This document shows positions 36,408-45,273 of a stretch of 46,469 nt of DNA, piece after piece. The stretch is taken from contig JAHBXY010000065.1 in NCBI GenBank assembly GCA_019636275.1, forward strand, positions 1 through 46,469, written 5' to 3'. Position 1 is the stretch's first letter, and the number at the start of each line of letters is the position of its first letter. Below the pieces are notes generated by a model that made no database searches, was not told where the DNA came from, and saw nothing but the letters and a program-made list of their open reading frames with translations. This DNA comes from Planctomycetota bacterium (lineage in GTDB: Bacteria; Planctomycetota; J058). The translations under genes and the position numbers were made by a program.

Positions 36408-39104
36408 ATGCACCACCACCACGAGGGCCTCGGCTGCGGCCGGCGCGCCGCCGGCGCGGGCGACCGCACGCGCCCCTTCCGCCTGCCCGGCGCGCGGCCG
36501 CGCTTCCTCCCCGACCGCCCGGCCCGGGTCACGCACTACCGCCTCGACGTGAGCCTCGACCTGCCCGAGCGGCGCCTCGACGGGACGGCGACGCTGTCGC
36601 TCCACTTCCAGCGCGGGGCCGACCGCGTGCGCCTCGACGCGGCGGAGCTCGACGTGGCGGACGTCCGCTGGGCCGACGCGCCCGGGCAGGCGCTCGCCTT
36701 CGACGTGGCCGACGAGGCGCTCGTCGTGCGCCTCGACGCGCCGGTCGTCGCGGGCGCGCGGCGCGACCTGGTCGTGCGCTACGCCACGCGCCCGCGCCGC
36801 GGCCTGCACTTCGTCCTGCCCGACCGCGAGCACCGCCAGCGCCAGGCCATGGCCTGGACGCAGGGGCAGGACGAGCACGCGCGCGCCTGGTTCCCCTGCC
36901 TCGACACGCCGCGCGACCGGGCGACGACCGAGGTGATCGCCGAGGTCCCCGAGCCCATGGAGGCGCTGAGCAACGGCGTCCTCGTGGCCCAGGAGCCCGG
37001 GTCGCGGCCGCGGACGCGCCGCTTCCACTGGCGCCTCGACCAGCCGCACCCGCCCTACCTGGTCACGCTCGTGGCCGGGACCTTCGCCGCCCTCGACGAC
37101 CGCTGGGAGACGCCCGACGGGCGCGTCGTGCCCCTGCGCCTCCTCGTGCCCCCGCGCCTGGCGCCGCTGGCCGGGCGGACCTTCGCGCCGACGCGCGCGA
37201 TGATGGACCACCTCTCGGCCTGGACCGGCGTGCCGTTCCCGTGGCCGCGCTACGACCAGGTCGTCGTCGAGGAGTTCACCTTCGGCGGCATGGAGAACAC
37301 GACGCAGACGACGCTCACGGCGCGCACGCTCCACGACGCGTCGGTGGCCGAGGACTTCACGTCGGACCACCTCGTCGTGCACGAGCTGGCGCACCAGTGG
37401 TTCGGGGACCTGGTCACCTGCCGCGACTGGTCGCACGCCTGGCTCAACGAGGGGTTCGCCACCTTCTGCGAGGCGCTGTGGGAGGAGCGCGCCCGCGGGC
37501 GCGACGCCTACGACACGGCGGTCCTCGACATGCGCGAGCAGTACCTCGAGGAGGCGGACGCCCGCTACGCGCGCCCGCTGGTGACCCGCGCCTTCCACGC
37601 GCCGATCGACCTCTTCGACCGTCACCTCTACGAGAAGGGCGCCCTCGTCCTGCACCACCTGCGCGGGCTCCTCGGCGACGACGACCTGCGCGCCGGCGTG
37701 CGCCGCTATCTCGAGGCGCACCGGGCCGGCGGCGCGGTCGAGACGGTCGACCTCGAGCGGGCGCTGTTCGACGAGACCGGCCGCGACCTGGGCGCCTTCT
37801 TCCGCCAGTGGGTGCACCGGAAGGGCCACCCGGCGCTGAAGGTCTCGTTCGAGCACGACGCGGCCGCGGGGCTGGGCCGGGTCACGGTCGAGCAGACGCA
37901 GGCCGGGGCGCCGTTCGAGCTCGAGCTGGACCTCGTCGTCGTGCGCGGCGCGGCGCGCGAGACGCACCGCCTGCGCCTCGGCGGCCGCAAGGACGTGGCC
38001 TCGCTGCCGATGGCCGCGCCGCCCGACCGCCTGGTCGTCGACCCGGACGGCTGGCCCTGCGTCACGCTGGAGCTCGACCTCCCGGCCGCCTGGCTGCGCG
38101 CCACGCTGCTCGAGGAGGCGCGTCTGATCCCGCGGGCGCGCGCGGCCGCCGCCCTGGCGAAGAAGGGCGGCCGCGAGGACGTCGACGCCCTGCGGCGGGC
38201 CCTGGCGCAGGAGGGCCCTTACGGCCTGCGCGGGCGCGTGGCGCGGGCGCTCGGCGAGGTGGGCACGACCGAGGCCCGCCGGGCGCTCGAGGCGGGGCTC
38301 GAGACCGTGGCCGACCCTCGCGTGCGGGCCCGGATCGCCGACGCCCTGGGCGGCTTCCCGGGCGACCCGGCCGCCGGCGACGCGCTGGCGGCGATCCTCG
38401 CCGGCGACCGCTCGCCGCTGGTCGAGGCGGCGGCGGCGCGGGCGCTCGGCCGTGTGCGCACGCCCGGCGCGCGCGAGGCGCTCGCGACGACGCTGGCCGC
38501 GCGCGAGAGCTGGAACGACGTCGTCCGCCGCGGCTGCCTCGAGGGCCTCGGCGCCCTGTTCGACCCGGACGCGCTCGACGCGTGCCTGCCCTGGCTGGCC
38601 TACGGCAAGGGCGAGTGGACCCGCTACGCGGCGGCCCTGGCGGTCGGCGCCCTGGCCGACGCGGGCGGGATGACCACGCGCACGCGCGTGGTCGAGGCCC
38701 TGACCTCGCTCCTGCGCGACCCGGAGCTCCACGCGCGGATCGGCGCGATCGAGGGGCTCCAGGCCGCCGGGGACCCGCGGGCGCTGCGCGCCCTCGACCG
38801 CGTCGGCGACACGGACGTCGACGGGCGCGTGCGTCGCCTGGCCCGCGAGGCCATGCGCGCGATCCGCGAGGGCCAGGACCGCGCCACGCGCGAGGGGCGC
38901 CTGCGCCGCGACCTCGACGCCCTGCGCGAGACGTCGCGCAAGCTGCGCGACCGCCTCGAGCGGCTCGAGGCCATCGTCGACGCCCGCCTCCCCGGCCCCG
39001 GGCCGCACGACGGGCTGCCGGGGCGGCGCGAGCGCGGCGGCGGCGGCGGCGGGCGGGAGGAGCGGGACGTGTTCCGGGGGACCGAGGGGCTCCAGGAGGG
39101 GTAG
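36408..39104 (+). CDS. M1-family zinc aminopeptidase with C-terminal HEAT repeats
   Basis: An 898-residue metallopeptidase. The N-terminal beta domain runs from about 40 to 225. The catalytic domain has the substrate-binding motif GGMEN (293-297) and the zinc site HELAHQ-X17-NE: ligands His325, His329 and Glu348, general base Glu326. A tyrosine in the DLFDRHLYEKGALVLHHLRGLLG region is probably the catalytic one. Residues about 600-840 are HEAT repeats (VRARIADALGGFPGD, LVEAAAARALGRVRTPGAREAL) and then a coiled coil and a glycine/arginine-rich end. The protein starts MHHHHEGLGCGRR, an unusual natural His/Cys cluster. There is no signal peptide, so it is probably cytoplasmic. AGGAG precedes the ATG. 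Confidence 0.94.
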   Translation: MHHHHEGLGCGRRAAGAGDRTRPFRLPGARPRFLPDRPARVTHYRLDVSLDLPERRLDGTATLSLHFQRGADRVRLDAAELDVADVRWADAPGQALAFDVADEALVVRLDAPVVAGARRDLVVRYATRPRRGLHFVLPDREHRQRQAMAWTQGQDEHARAWFPCLDTPRDRATTEVIAEVPEPMEALSNGVLVAQEPGSRPRTRRFHWRLDQPHPPYLVTLVAGTFAALDDRWETPDGRVVPLRLLVPPRLAPLAGRTFAPTRAMMDHLSAWTGVPFPWPRYDQVVVEEFTFGGMENTTQTTLTARTLHDASVAEDFTSDHLVVHELAHQWFGDLVTCRDWSHAWLNEGFATFCEALWEERARGRDAYDTAVLDMREQYLEEADARYARPLVTRAFHAPIDLFDRHLYEKGALVLHHLRGLLGDDDLRAGVRRYLEAHRAGGAVETVDLERALFDETGRDLGAFFRQWVHRKGHPALKVSFEHDAAAGLGRVTVEQTQAGAPFELELDLVVVRGAARETHRLRLGGRKDVASLPMAAPPDRLVVDPDGWPCVTLELDLPAAWLRATLLEEARLIPRARAAAALAKKGGREDVDALRRALAQEGPYGLRGRVARALGEVGTTEARRALEAGLETVADPRVRARIADALGGFPGDPAAGDALAAILAGDRSPLVEAAAARALGRVRTPGAREALATTLAARESWNDVVRRGCLEGLGALFDPDALDACLPWLAYGKGEWTRYAAALAVGALADAGGMTTRTRVVEALTSLLRDPELHARIGAIEGLQAAGDPRALRALDRVGDTDVDGRVRRLAREAMRAIREGQDRATREGRLRRDLDALRETSRKLRDRLERLEAIVDARLPGPGPHDGLPGRRERGGGGGGREERDVFRGTEGLQEG

Positions 39105-39127
39105 CGAGGACCCGCCCCCTGACATCC

Positions 39128-39350
39128 ATTCGACGCAGAGGTCGCAGAGGAGGCGCAGAGATCGCAGAGGGAAGGGGGGTGGGAACGTGAGGGTTCTTCT
39201 CCGTGTCCTCCGTGCCCTCCGTGGTGAGTCCTTGCCTTGGTTCCGGCTGGAGGCCGGGTCAAGATCCGAAGGCCAAGCAGCGCAGCGGAGGGGGACTCGC
39301 CCCGCAGCTCTGCGAGCTCTGCGGCTCCTCGGCGCTCTCTGCGTCCAATG
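39128..39350. mobile_element. MITE-like element with 43-bp inverted ends
   Basis: The arms 39128-39170 and 39308-39350 match as reverse complements at 37 of 43 positions. Both arms are built of CGCAGAG-type hexamer/heptamer repeats and begin CATT(C/G)GACGCAGAG. The inside carries CCTCCGTGCCCTCCGTGG (39207-39224), repeated exactly and inverted at 4-21. No transposase is encoded. It fills the 322-bp gap between the M1 peptidase and lpxB genes. It could also act as a terminator. Confidence 0.65.
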
Positions 39351-39426
39351 AGAGGCCAGGGCGCCCGCGCCCCGTGAGCACGGGCGCGAGGAGCGTCGCG
39401 CCTCGTTCCCCCGCTACAATCCCCCC

Positions 39427-40605
39427 GTGACCCGCCCCCTGCGCGTGTTCATCTCCGCCGGCGAGCACTCGGGCGACTCGCACGGCGCGGCGCTGGCCAA
39501 GCGGCTGCGCCAGCGCGCGCCGGACGTCGTGATCGAGGGCCTCGGCGGGCCGCTCATGCGCGAGGCGGGGGTCGAGCTGCGCATGGACTTCGTGCAGCAC
39601 GCGGCCATGGGGCTCCTGCCCGTGCTGAAGAAGCTGCCGCTGTTCCGCGGCGTGCTGCGCGAGACGGCGGCGCACCTGCGCGCGCACCCGCCCGACGTCC
39701 TCGTGCCGATCGACTACCCGGGGTTCAACCTGCGCCTGTCGGGCCGGGCCAGGGAGGCCGGCGTGCCCGTCTGCTACTACGTGAGCCCGCAGGTGTGGGC
39801 CTGGCGGCCGGGCCGGATCCACCGCATCTCCCGCCTCGTCGACCACATGATGACCCTGTTCCCCTTCGAGGTCCCGCTCTACGAGGCGGTCGGCGTGCCC
39901 TGCACGTTCGTCGGGCACCCGCTGTTCGACGAGCTGCGCACGCGCCGGCCGTCGCCCGCCTTCCGCGCCGGCCTGGGCCTGGCGCCGGACGTGCCGCTGC
40001 TCGGGCTGCTCCCCGGCTCGCGCCGCCAGGAGGTCGAGCGCAACCTCCCCCTCGAGCTGCGCGCCGCGGCCCTGGTGGCGAAGGAGGACCCGCGCGTGCG
40101 CTTCGCCGTGCCGGTGGCGCAGCCGTCGCTCCGGCCGCTCGTCGAGGGCCTCGTGGCCGAGCACGCGCCGGGCGTGCCGATCGCCGTCCTCGACGGCAAG
40201 GCCAGCGACATCGCCCGCGTCGCGCGCGCGGCGATCTGCGCCAGCGGCACGGCCACCCTCGAACTCCTGCACTACGAGTGCCCCATGGTGATCGTCTACC
40301 AGGGCACCTGGGCGCAGGAGCTGCTCGTGCGGCCGCTCCTCATCACGAAGTGGATCGGCCTGGTGAACATCCTCGCCCAGAAGGAGGTCTGCCCCGAGTT
40401 CGCCGGCGCCCGCGACGCCTCGCCCGACATCGCGCGCGCCGCGCTGGGCCTCCTCGGCCACGGTCGGGCGCGCAAGCGCTGCCTCACGGCCATGAAGGCC
40501 CTGCGCCGCGACGTCGACCGCAAGGGAATCCACGGGCGGGCGGCCGAGACCGTGCTCGCCGTGGCCCGGGCGCGGGCGGCGGCCCACCCCTCGGGGTGCG
40601 CCTGA
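39427..40605 (+). CDS. lpxB: Lipid-A-disaccharide synthase
   Basis: A 392-residue GT19 glycosyltransferase, peripheral at the inner membrane. It joins UDP-2,3-diacylglucosamine to lipid X in lipid A synthesis. Family motifs are VFISAGEHSGDSHGAAL at the start, IEGLGGPLMREAGVEL, VLVPIDYPGFNLRL, CYYVSPQVWAWRPGRI, FVGHPLFDE, LLGLLPGSRRQEVERNLPL, the donor-site CASGTATLEL, and PMVIVYQGTW...YITKWIGLVNILA-like LLITKWIGLVNILAQKEVCPEF. Length is normal. The GTG start follows CCCCCC with no strong ribosome site; I keep it because it precedes the conserved first strand by five residues. Its presence is the best evidence that this organism makes lipid A and has an outer membrane. Confidence 0.96.
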   Translation: MTRPLRVFISAGEHSGDSHGAALAKRLRQRAPDVVIEGLGGPLMREAGVELRMDFVQHAAMGLLPVLKKLPLFRGVLRETAAHLRAHPPDVLVPIDYPGFNLRLSGRAREAGVPVCYYVSPQVWAWRPGRIHRISRLVDHMMTLFPFEVPLYEAVGVPCTFVGHPLFDELRTRRPSPAFRAGLGLAPDVPLLGLLPGSRRQEVERNLPLELRAAALVAKEDPRVRFAVPVAQPSLRPLVEGLVAEHAPGVPIAVLDGKASDIARVARAAICASGTATLELLHYECPMVIVYQGTWAQELLVRPLLITKWIGLVNILAQKEVCPEFAGARDASPDIARAALGLLGHGRARKRCLTAMKALRRDVDRKGIHGRAAETVLAVARARAAAHPSGCA

Positions 40606-40700
40606 TCCCCGCCGCCGACCCGCTGGCCATGAGCTTGTCGCCGGTCGCCTGGCTACACTGGTCGACGTCGGACGCGGACGGGGGGGAGCGCGGTCGGCCG

Positions 40701-41356
40701 ATGTCGGACGACTACCTCAGGCAGCTCGAGGCCCGCTGGCGCGAGACAGGCGACGCGCCGGACGAGGCGCGGCTCCTGCTCGAGCGCATGCGCGCGGGCC
40801 TCCTCGGGCGGCCGCGGCTGGAGCTGGCGGCGTTCCTCGGCCACGAGGCGGCCCGCATGGCCCTCCCGGCCAGCCCGACGCTCGACGGCCCCGAGCCCAC
40901 GCGGCTCGCCGACGACCTGTGGCCCTGGGGCAAGGAGGCCGCGGTGGCCGGCGCCGTGGCCGCCGCGCACGCGGTCGTCGCCGAGCCCGCCCGCGACCCG
41001 CGCCCGCGCCGGGCCGTCAGGCCGCCGCCGCCTGGGTCCACTGCCCGTGCGAGGCGCACGTGGCGCAGGCCCGGCGGGCCGGCGACGCGGCCCTCGAGGC
41101 GGCCGGGATCGCCCACGCCAGCGCCCCGCCGGCGCCCGGCCGCTTCGCCGCCCTCGCCGCGCACCACGCGGCGATCGGGGCCGCGGCCTGGCCCGTGCCG
41201 GTGGCGCTGAAGCACGCCTTCCGCGCCGTGAAGTACGCCGAGGAGGCGGCGCTCGCCGGCGGCCTCCTGCGGCGCGACGAGCTCACGGCGATCATGTGCC
41301 AGGCGCTGACCCTCTGGGCCCTGGGGCCCGAGCACGCCGAGGAGCCCTCCGGTTGA
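40701..41356 (+). pseudogene. Frameshifted unknown protein of the LRxLExRWRETG type
   Basis: The N-terminal half reads MSDDYLRQLEARWRETGDAPDEARLLLERMRAGLLGRPRLELAAFLGHEAARMAL... in one frame to about 41015. The C-terminal half continues one frame back from about 41025 (QAAAAWVHCPCEAHVAQARRAGDAALEAAG ... LRRDELTAIMCQALTLWALG) to the TGA at 41356. The beginning matches a family common in Myxococcota and Planctomycetota, usually helical and of unknown function. A single missing base near 41010-41030 (GTCAGGCCGCCGCCGCC, a slippery GC run) would explain it, so it may be a sequence error rather than a real break. The intact product would have about 218 residues. Its stop overlaps the TTG start of the cyclase gene. 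Confidence 0.7.
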
Positions 41357-42696
41357 GCGACGCACCCCCGCCCTCGCCGCCGTCGCGGCGCATCACCGGC
41401 CGCATCACCGCGGAGCACGTCTCGGCGACGCTCGAGGAGTTCCTCGTCCGCGCCTCCACGCGCGGCGAGCTGGCCGTGGCCGCCGCACGGGCGGTGCTCT
41501 GCGCGCTCCTCCTCCTGCGCATCCTGATCGCCTATGGCGACGAGCTGCGGGCGCTCGAGGTCAAGCCCTGGTTCTCCGCCGCCGGCCTGTCGGCGGGGCT
41601 CGCCTTCTCGCTCCACTCGCTCTCGCGCCTGCGCGCGCCCGGCGCGCCCCTGCGGCTGACCCTCTCGGTGCTCGTCGACACGGCCGTCGTCATCGTGGCC
41701 CTCTCGCCGATCGTCGTCTGGCCCCACGGCGACTACCGCGGCGTCCTGCGCGAGTTCGACGCCGCCGGCATCCTCCTCGTCGTCGTGGCCACCGGCGCCC
41801 GCCTCTACCCCCGCGTGGCCGTCGTGGGCGCCGCCTCGAACGCCCTGGCGCTCACCGGCTTCCTCCTCCTCGACCAGCTGCGGCACCCGACGCTCGTCGG
41901 CTATCCGGCGGGCGACGTGATCCTGGCCTTCGCCCTGCTGATCGGCGCCTCGACGCTGGCGTTCGCCGTGGCCAAGGGCACGCGCCTGCTCGTGGCCGAG
42001 GGCGCCGAGGCCGTCCTCAAGGCCGAGCGCGCGCGGCAGCGCCTGGGCGTCTACGTGTCCGAGGAGGTCGCCGCGGCGCTCGACTCGAGCGACGACGACC
42101 CGGCCCTCGGCGGCGCGCGGCGCGAGGTGGCCGTGCTGTTCTCCGACCTGCGCGGCTTCACGCGCTTCGCAGAGAAGCTCGAGCCCGAGGCCCTCGTGGG
42201 CGAGCTCAACGCCTACCTCGACGCCATGGTCACCGCCGTGCGCGCCGAGGGCGGCGTGATCGACAAGTTCATCGGTGACGCCGTCATGGCGCTGTTCGGC
42301 GTGCCCCAGGCCCGCCCCGACGCGGCCGCCGCCGCGATCCGCGCCGCCGCCGCCATGCAGCGCGCCCTGCGCGAGCACAACGAGGTCCGCGCGCGCGCCG
42401 GTCGCCCGCCGCTGGCCCACGGGATCGGCGTGCACTACGGGCCCTGCGTGTGGGGGAACATCGGCACGCAGGAGCGCATGCAGTACACGGTGATCGGCGA
42501 CGCCGTGAACCTGGCCAGCCGCCTCGAGTCGGCGAGCAAGGAGCTGGGCGTGCCGGTCGTGATCTCCGCCGACGCGGCGGCGCATCTCGGCTACGACGAC
42601 CGCACCCCGGTGCTCGCCCCCCGCGGCACGCTCCAGGTGCGCGGCCGCGAGCAGGAGCTCGAGGTGTTCACGTTCGTCGACCCCGAGCTGAGCTGA
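41353..42696 (+). CDS. Membrane-bound class III adenylate cyclase
   Basis: A 447-residue cyclase that makes cAMP from ATP. The N-terminal part has about six hydrophobic segments between residues 32 and 205 (ARAVLCALLLLRILIAY, LSVLVDTAVVIVALSPIVV, AAGILLVVVATGARLY, ALALTGFLLLDQL, DVILAFALLIGASTLAFAVA). The catalytic domain (about 250-430) has both metal-binding aspartates, in VAVLFSDLRGFTRF and DKFIGDAVMALFG. The lysine in IDKF and the aspartate in VIGDAVNLASRLES fit ATP selection, and the transition-state Asn/Arg are in NLASRLE. The start is a TTG at 41353 overlapping the previous stop by TTGA, with GGAG upstream, so translation is coupled to the frameshifted gene. The periplasm-facing signal is unknown. 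Confidence 0.9.
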   Translation: MSDAPPPSPPSRRITGRITAEHVSATLEEFLVRASTRGELAVAAARAVLCALLLLRILIAYGDELRALEVKPWFSAAGLSAGLAFSLHSLSRLRAPGAPLRLTLSVLVDTAVVIVALSPIVVWPHGDYRGVLREFDAAGILLVVVATGARLYPRVAVVGAASNALALTGFLLLDQLRHPTLVGYPAGDVILAFALLIGASTLAFAVAKGTRLLVAEGAEAVLKAERARQRLGVYVSEEVAAALDSSDDDPALGGARREVAVLFSDLRGFTRFAEKLEPEALVGELNAYLDAMVTAVRAEGGVIDKFIGDAVMALFGVPQARPDAAAAAIRAAAAMQRALREHNEVRARAGRPPLAHGIGVHYGPCVWGNIGTQERMQYTVIGDAVNLASRLESASKELGVPVVISADAAAHLGYDDRTPVLAPRGTLQVRGREQELEVFTFVDPELS

Positions 42697-42889
42697 CCAG
42701 GAGGCGCTCCTCGACGCCCCAGCGGCGCAGGACCTCCCGCGTGCGCACGTGCACGCCGGCCGCCTTCGAGTGCGCGCTCGTGGTCGGACTGCGCTCGAGC
42801 ACGACCGAGCGCACGCCGTGGCGCGCGAGGCCCAGCGCGAGGGACAGGCCGACCGGACCGGCGCCGACGATCGCCACGGGGACGTCCAC
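42668..42889 (-). pseudogene. N-terminal remnant of an FAD-dependent monooxygenase
   Basis: Only about 73 residues remain, starting at GTG 42889: VDVPVAIVGAGPVGLSLALGLARHGVRSVVLERSP, the GxGxxG dinucleotide-binding fold of PheA/TfdB-type hydroxylases, then HSKAAGVHVRTREVLRRWGVEERL, the conserved second segment. After that the frame runs into the 3' end of the cyclase gene on the other strand and stops. Intact family members have about 400-600 residues, so the gene has lost most of its body, including substrate and GD/DG motifs. It has probably been cut off by a rearrangement. Not expected to be functional. Confidence 0.75.
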
Positions 42890-42961
42890 GACCGCGCTCC
42901 GCGCCCCCCTACTTCCATTGGACGCGACGGGTGACGTTCGCCCAGCCACCTGCGAGCGCGG

Positions 42962-44524
42962 TCAGCGAGGGTCGCCCGGACGTCGGAGCTGAGGATGCAG
43001 GGTGAGGAGGTCGAGGAGGCAGGCGCGCGCCTCGTCGTCCCCCAGGTTCGCGCCGTCGCGGTAGAAGTCGGCGGCGATGCCCAGGTCGCGCTGGACGCGA
43101 AGGTCGCCGCTCTCGACGAGCCGTCCCAGGCGGACCGCCGCGCGCCGTCCGCCCTGCCGGACCGCCTCCTGGAGGAGGTCGATCCCTCGGCGGCCGTCGC
43201 CGGCCTCCAGCAACCAAAGCCCGACGAGCCCCCGGGCTTCGATGTGGCCCACATCGAAGGCTCGCTTCACGAGCTCGCGCCCCGCCGCCGGGTCGCGCCG
43301 GACGCCGGCCTCGCCGTAGTAGGTCACGCAGCCGAGGAGGTAGAGCGCGTCGGGCGCGCCCTCCGCCGCCGCCTCGCGCAGGAGGGTGACCGCCCGGGCG
43401 GGGTCCCGGGGCACGCCGCCGCGCCCCTCGAGGAGGAACGCGGCGAGCTGGGCCTTCGCCTCGCCGTGCCCCGCGTGCGCGGCGCGGCAGAGGAGGCGCG
43501 CGGCGCGCACCAGGTCGGGCGGCGTGCCGGCGACGTTGCGGTCGATGATGCGCGCCAGCCTGAACATGGCGTCGGTGTCGCCCAGGTCCACGCTCTCCTG
43601 GAGCGCCGCCAGCCGCCCGGCGAGGTCGCCGAGCTGGCGGGCGAACTCGGCCTGCTTGCCGAGGACATACCAGTCGATGGGGTAGGCGGCCCGCAGCCGC
43701 TCGAACGCCTGCGCGACCTCCTGCCGCACGGCGGGCTGCTGGAAGTAGCGCATCTGCGCGTCGTGGGGGAGGTCCGACGTGAGCTGCTCGTGCGCGAGGA
43801 TGACGAGGAGGTAGCGGTTCGGCTCCTGGGGCGTCGCGGCCACGGCCGCCCGGGCGAACTCGAGCGCGTCGCGCTCGCCGCCGAACCACTTCGGCAGGAG
43901 GAACGTGACCATCTTCTCGTGCGCCACGGCCTCGGTCGGGTCGGCGGCCTCGGCCCGCCGCAGGTACTCGAACGCCTTGTCCCGGCCCAGCGACAGCCCC
44001 ATGGCCACGGTGATCAGCGCGGCCGGCGCCGCGTGCGAGCGGGGGTCGAGCATCATCGCGCGCTCCAGATCGGCCTTCGCCAGCAGGAGGCGCTCGCGCA
44101 TGACCCGCCAGCCCTCCTCGGTGACCTCGCGGGCCCACCCGTAGCCGCGCGCCTCCCACGCCCACGAGATCCGCGCCTTGCCGCGCGCGCTGAGCGCGCG
44201 GGAGCTCTCGGGCTTGGCCGCCACCCAGGCGTCGAGGTGGCCGGCCTTCAGGTATCCGAGCCAGCCGAGGCTCTCCTGGTAGCTGACGTAGCGCCCGCGG
44301 CTCACGCCCGGGACGCGCGAGTCGGCCTGGAGCTCGTCGAACACCGCCTCGAGCCGGTCGAAGTCCCGCGCCAGGAGCGCCGCCTGCACCTCCGCGAACC
44401 GGTAGACGGGCTGCGGCGGGTGCGTCTCGAGGGGGCACAGAACCGGCTCCGCGCCCTGCTGCTGCCCGCGCGCGGACGGGGCCAGCAGCAGCAGGCAGAG
44501 CGTCGTCGCCAGGGCTCGTGGCAT
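42962..44524 (-). CDS. Exported DUF4034-like protein with Sel1/TPR repeats
   Basis: A 520-residue protein with a signal peptide (MPRALATTLCLLLLAPSARG). Residues about 40-260 resemble the DUF4034 type (VQAALLARDFDRLEAVFDELQADS, SWAWEARGYGWAREVTEEGWRVM, PRSHAAPAALITVAMGLSLGRDKAFEYLRRAEAADP). Residues about 310-500 are Sel1-like repeats (GDTDAMFRLARIIDRN, GHGEAKAQLAAFLLEGRGGVPRDPARAVTLLREAA, GAPDALYLLGCVTYYGEAGVRRDPAAGRELVKRA, RAAVRLGRLVESGDLRVQRDLGIAADFYRDGANLGDDEA). Such solenoids bind protein partners in the periplasm. GAGGGG precedes the ATG. It lies amid gene remnants and is divergent from a truncated nuclease-like gene. Partner and function unknown. Confidence 0.85.
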   Translation of the reverse strand: MPRALATTLCLLLLAPSARGQQQGAEPVLCPLETHPPQPVYRFAEVQAALLARDFDRLEAVFDELQADSRVPGVSRGRYVSYQESLGWLGYLKAGHLDAWVAAKPESSRALSARGKARISWAWEARGYGWAREVTEEGWRVMRERLLLAKADLERAMMLDPRSHAAPAALITVAMGLSLGRDKAFEYLRRAEAADPTEAVAHEKMVTFLLPKWFGGERDALEFARAAVAATPQEPNRYLLVILAHEQLTSDLPHDAQMRYFQQPAVRQEVAQAFERLRAAYPIDWYVLGKQAEFARQLGDLAGRLAALQESVDLGDTDAMFRLARIIDRNVAGTPPDLVRAARLLCRAAHAGHGEAKAQLAAFLLEGRGGVPRDPARAVTLLREAAAEGAPDALYLLGCVTYYGEAGVRRDPAAGRELVKRAFDVGHIEARGLVGLWLLEAGDGRRGIDLLQEAVRQGGRRAAVRLGRLVESGDLRVQRDLGIAADFYRDGANLGDDEARACLLDLLTLHPQLRRPGDPR

Positions 44525-44642
44525 GGTCCCCTCGTCGGCAGACTACGTCGCCGGTTACGAGGCTTGCAAGGGAACGCCGGCCGAGCCCGCCGGCAGGCGC
44601 GGGCGCGCCCACCAGGTAGCCTCCGACTACAGAGGGTCGATT

Positions 44643-45209
44643 GTGGCGATCGTCTACCCCGACCGCGCGACGCGCGATCGGGCGCTGCCGGCCGACGTCG
44701 GCCACGCGGGCCGGCGCGCCGTGTCCTTCACGCCGCTCCGGGTGGTCCTCACGGAGGTCGAGCCCGAGCTGCTCCTGGCCGCGGGCGGCCCGGCGCTGGT
44801 CGCTCTGCCGCTCGTCGGGCCGGAGGAGCAGGTCCGGGGGCACGCGCGCGAGTGGCTCGCGCTGGCGTGCGCCCAGGCCGATGACCGCGAGGGGGCCGCG
44901 CGGGCGAAGGACCTGTTCCTGAAGCTCCTGGCGTGGCGCCTGGGTACAATCTCGATCGAGGAGCTCGAAGGGCTGGAGGGCGTCATGGAAGAGACCGCGA
45001 CCGGGCAGGCGCTCCTGCGGAGAGGCGAGGAGCGCGGCCGCGCCGAGGAGTGTCGCCGCGCGATCGCCCTGGTGATCTCGACCCGCTTCGGCGCGGTGCC
45101 CGACTGGCTGTCGGAGCGGCTCGCCGGCGAGGTCGACCTGGCGCGGCTCGAGGACCTCCTCCGCGCGGCGGCCGTGGCCGAGCAGGTGACGGCCCTCCGC
45201 GAGGCCTGA
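44643..45209 (+). pseudogene. 5'-truncated Rpn/DUF2887-like nuclease-family gene
   Basis: Only the C-terminal two thirds of this family are present. From about 44643 the product reads VAIVYPDRATRDRALP, then a PLRVVLTEVEPELLL strand region, LFLKLLAWRLGTISIEELEGLEGVMEETATGQALLRRGEERGRAEECRRA and TRFGAVPDWLSERLAGE, the typical Rpn-family tail. The N-terminal PD-(D/E)XK catalytic part is missing; the upstream codons (from 44523) are not family-like. A GTG at 44643 stands 7 nt after AGAGGG, so a short product of about 188 residues could still be made. Rpn-type proteins are recombination-linked nucleases often scattered and decayed in genomes. Here it has lost its active site. Confidence 0.65.
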
Positions 45210-45273
45210 GTCTGTCCCACGGCCAGACGACCGAGGTCCAGCCTGCTCGTCGGCCAAACGAGAGGAGCTGCGC

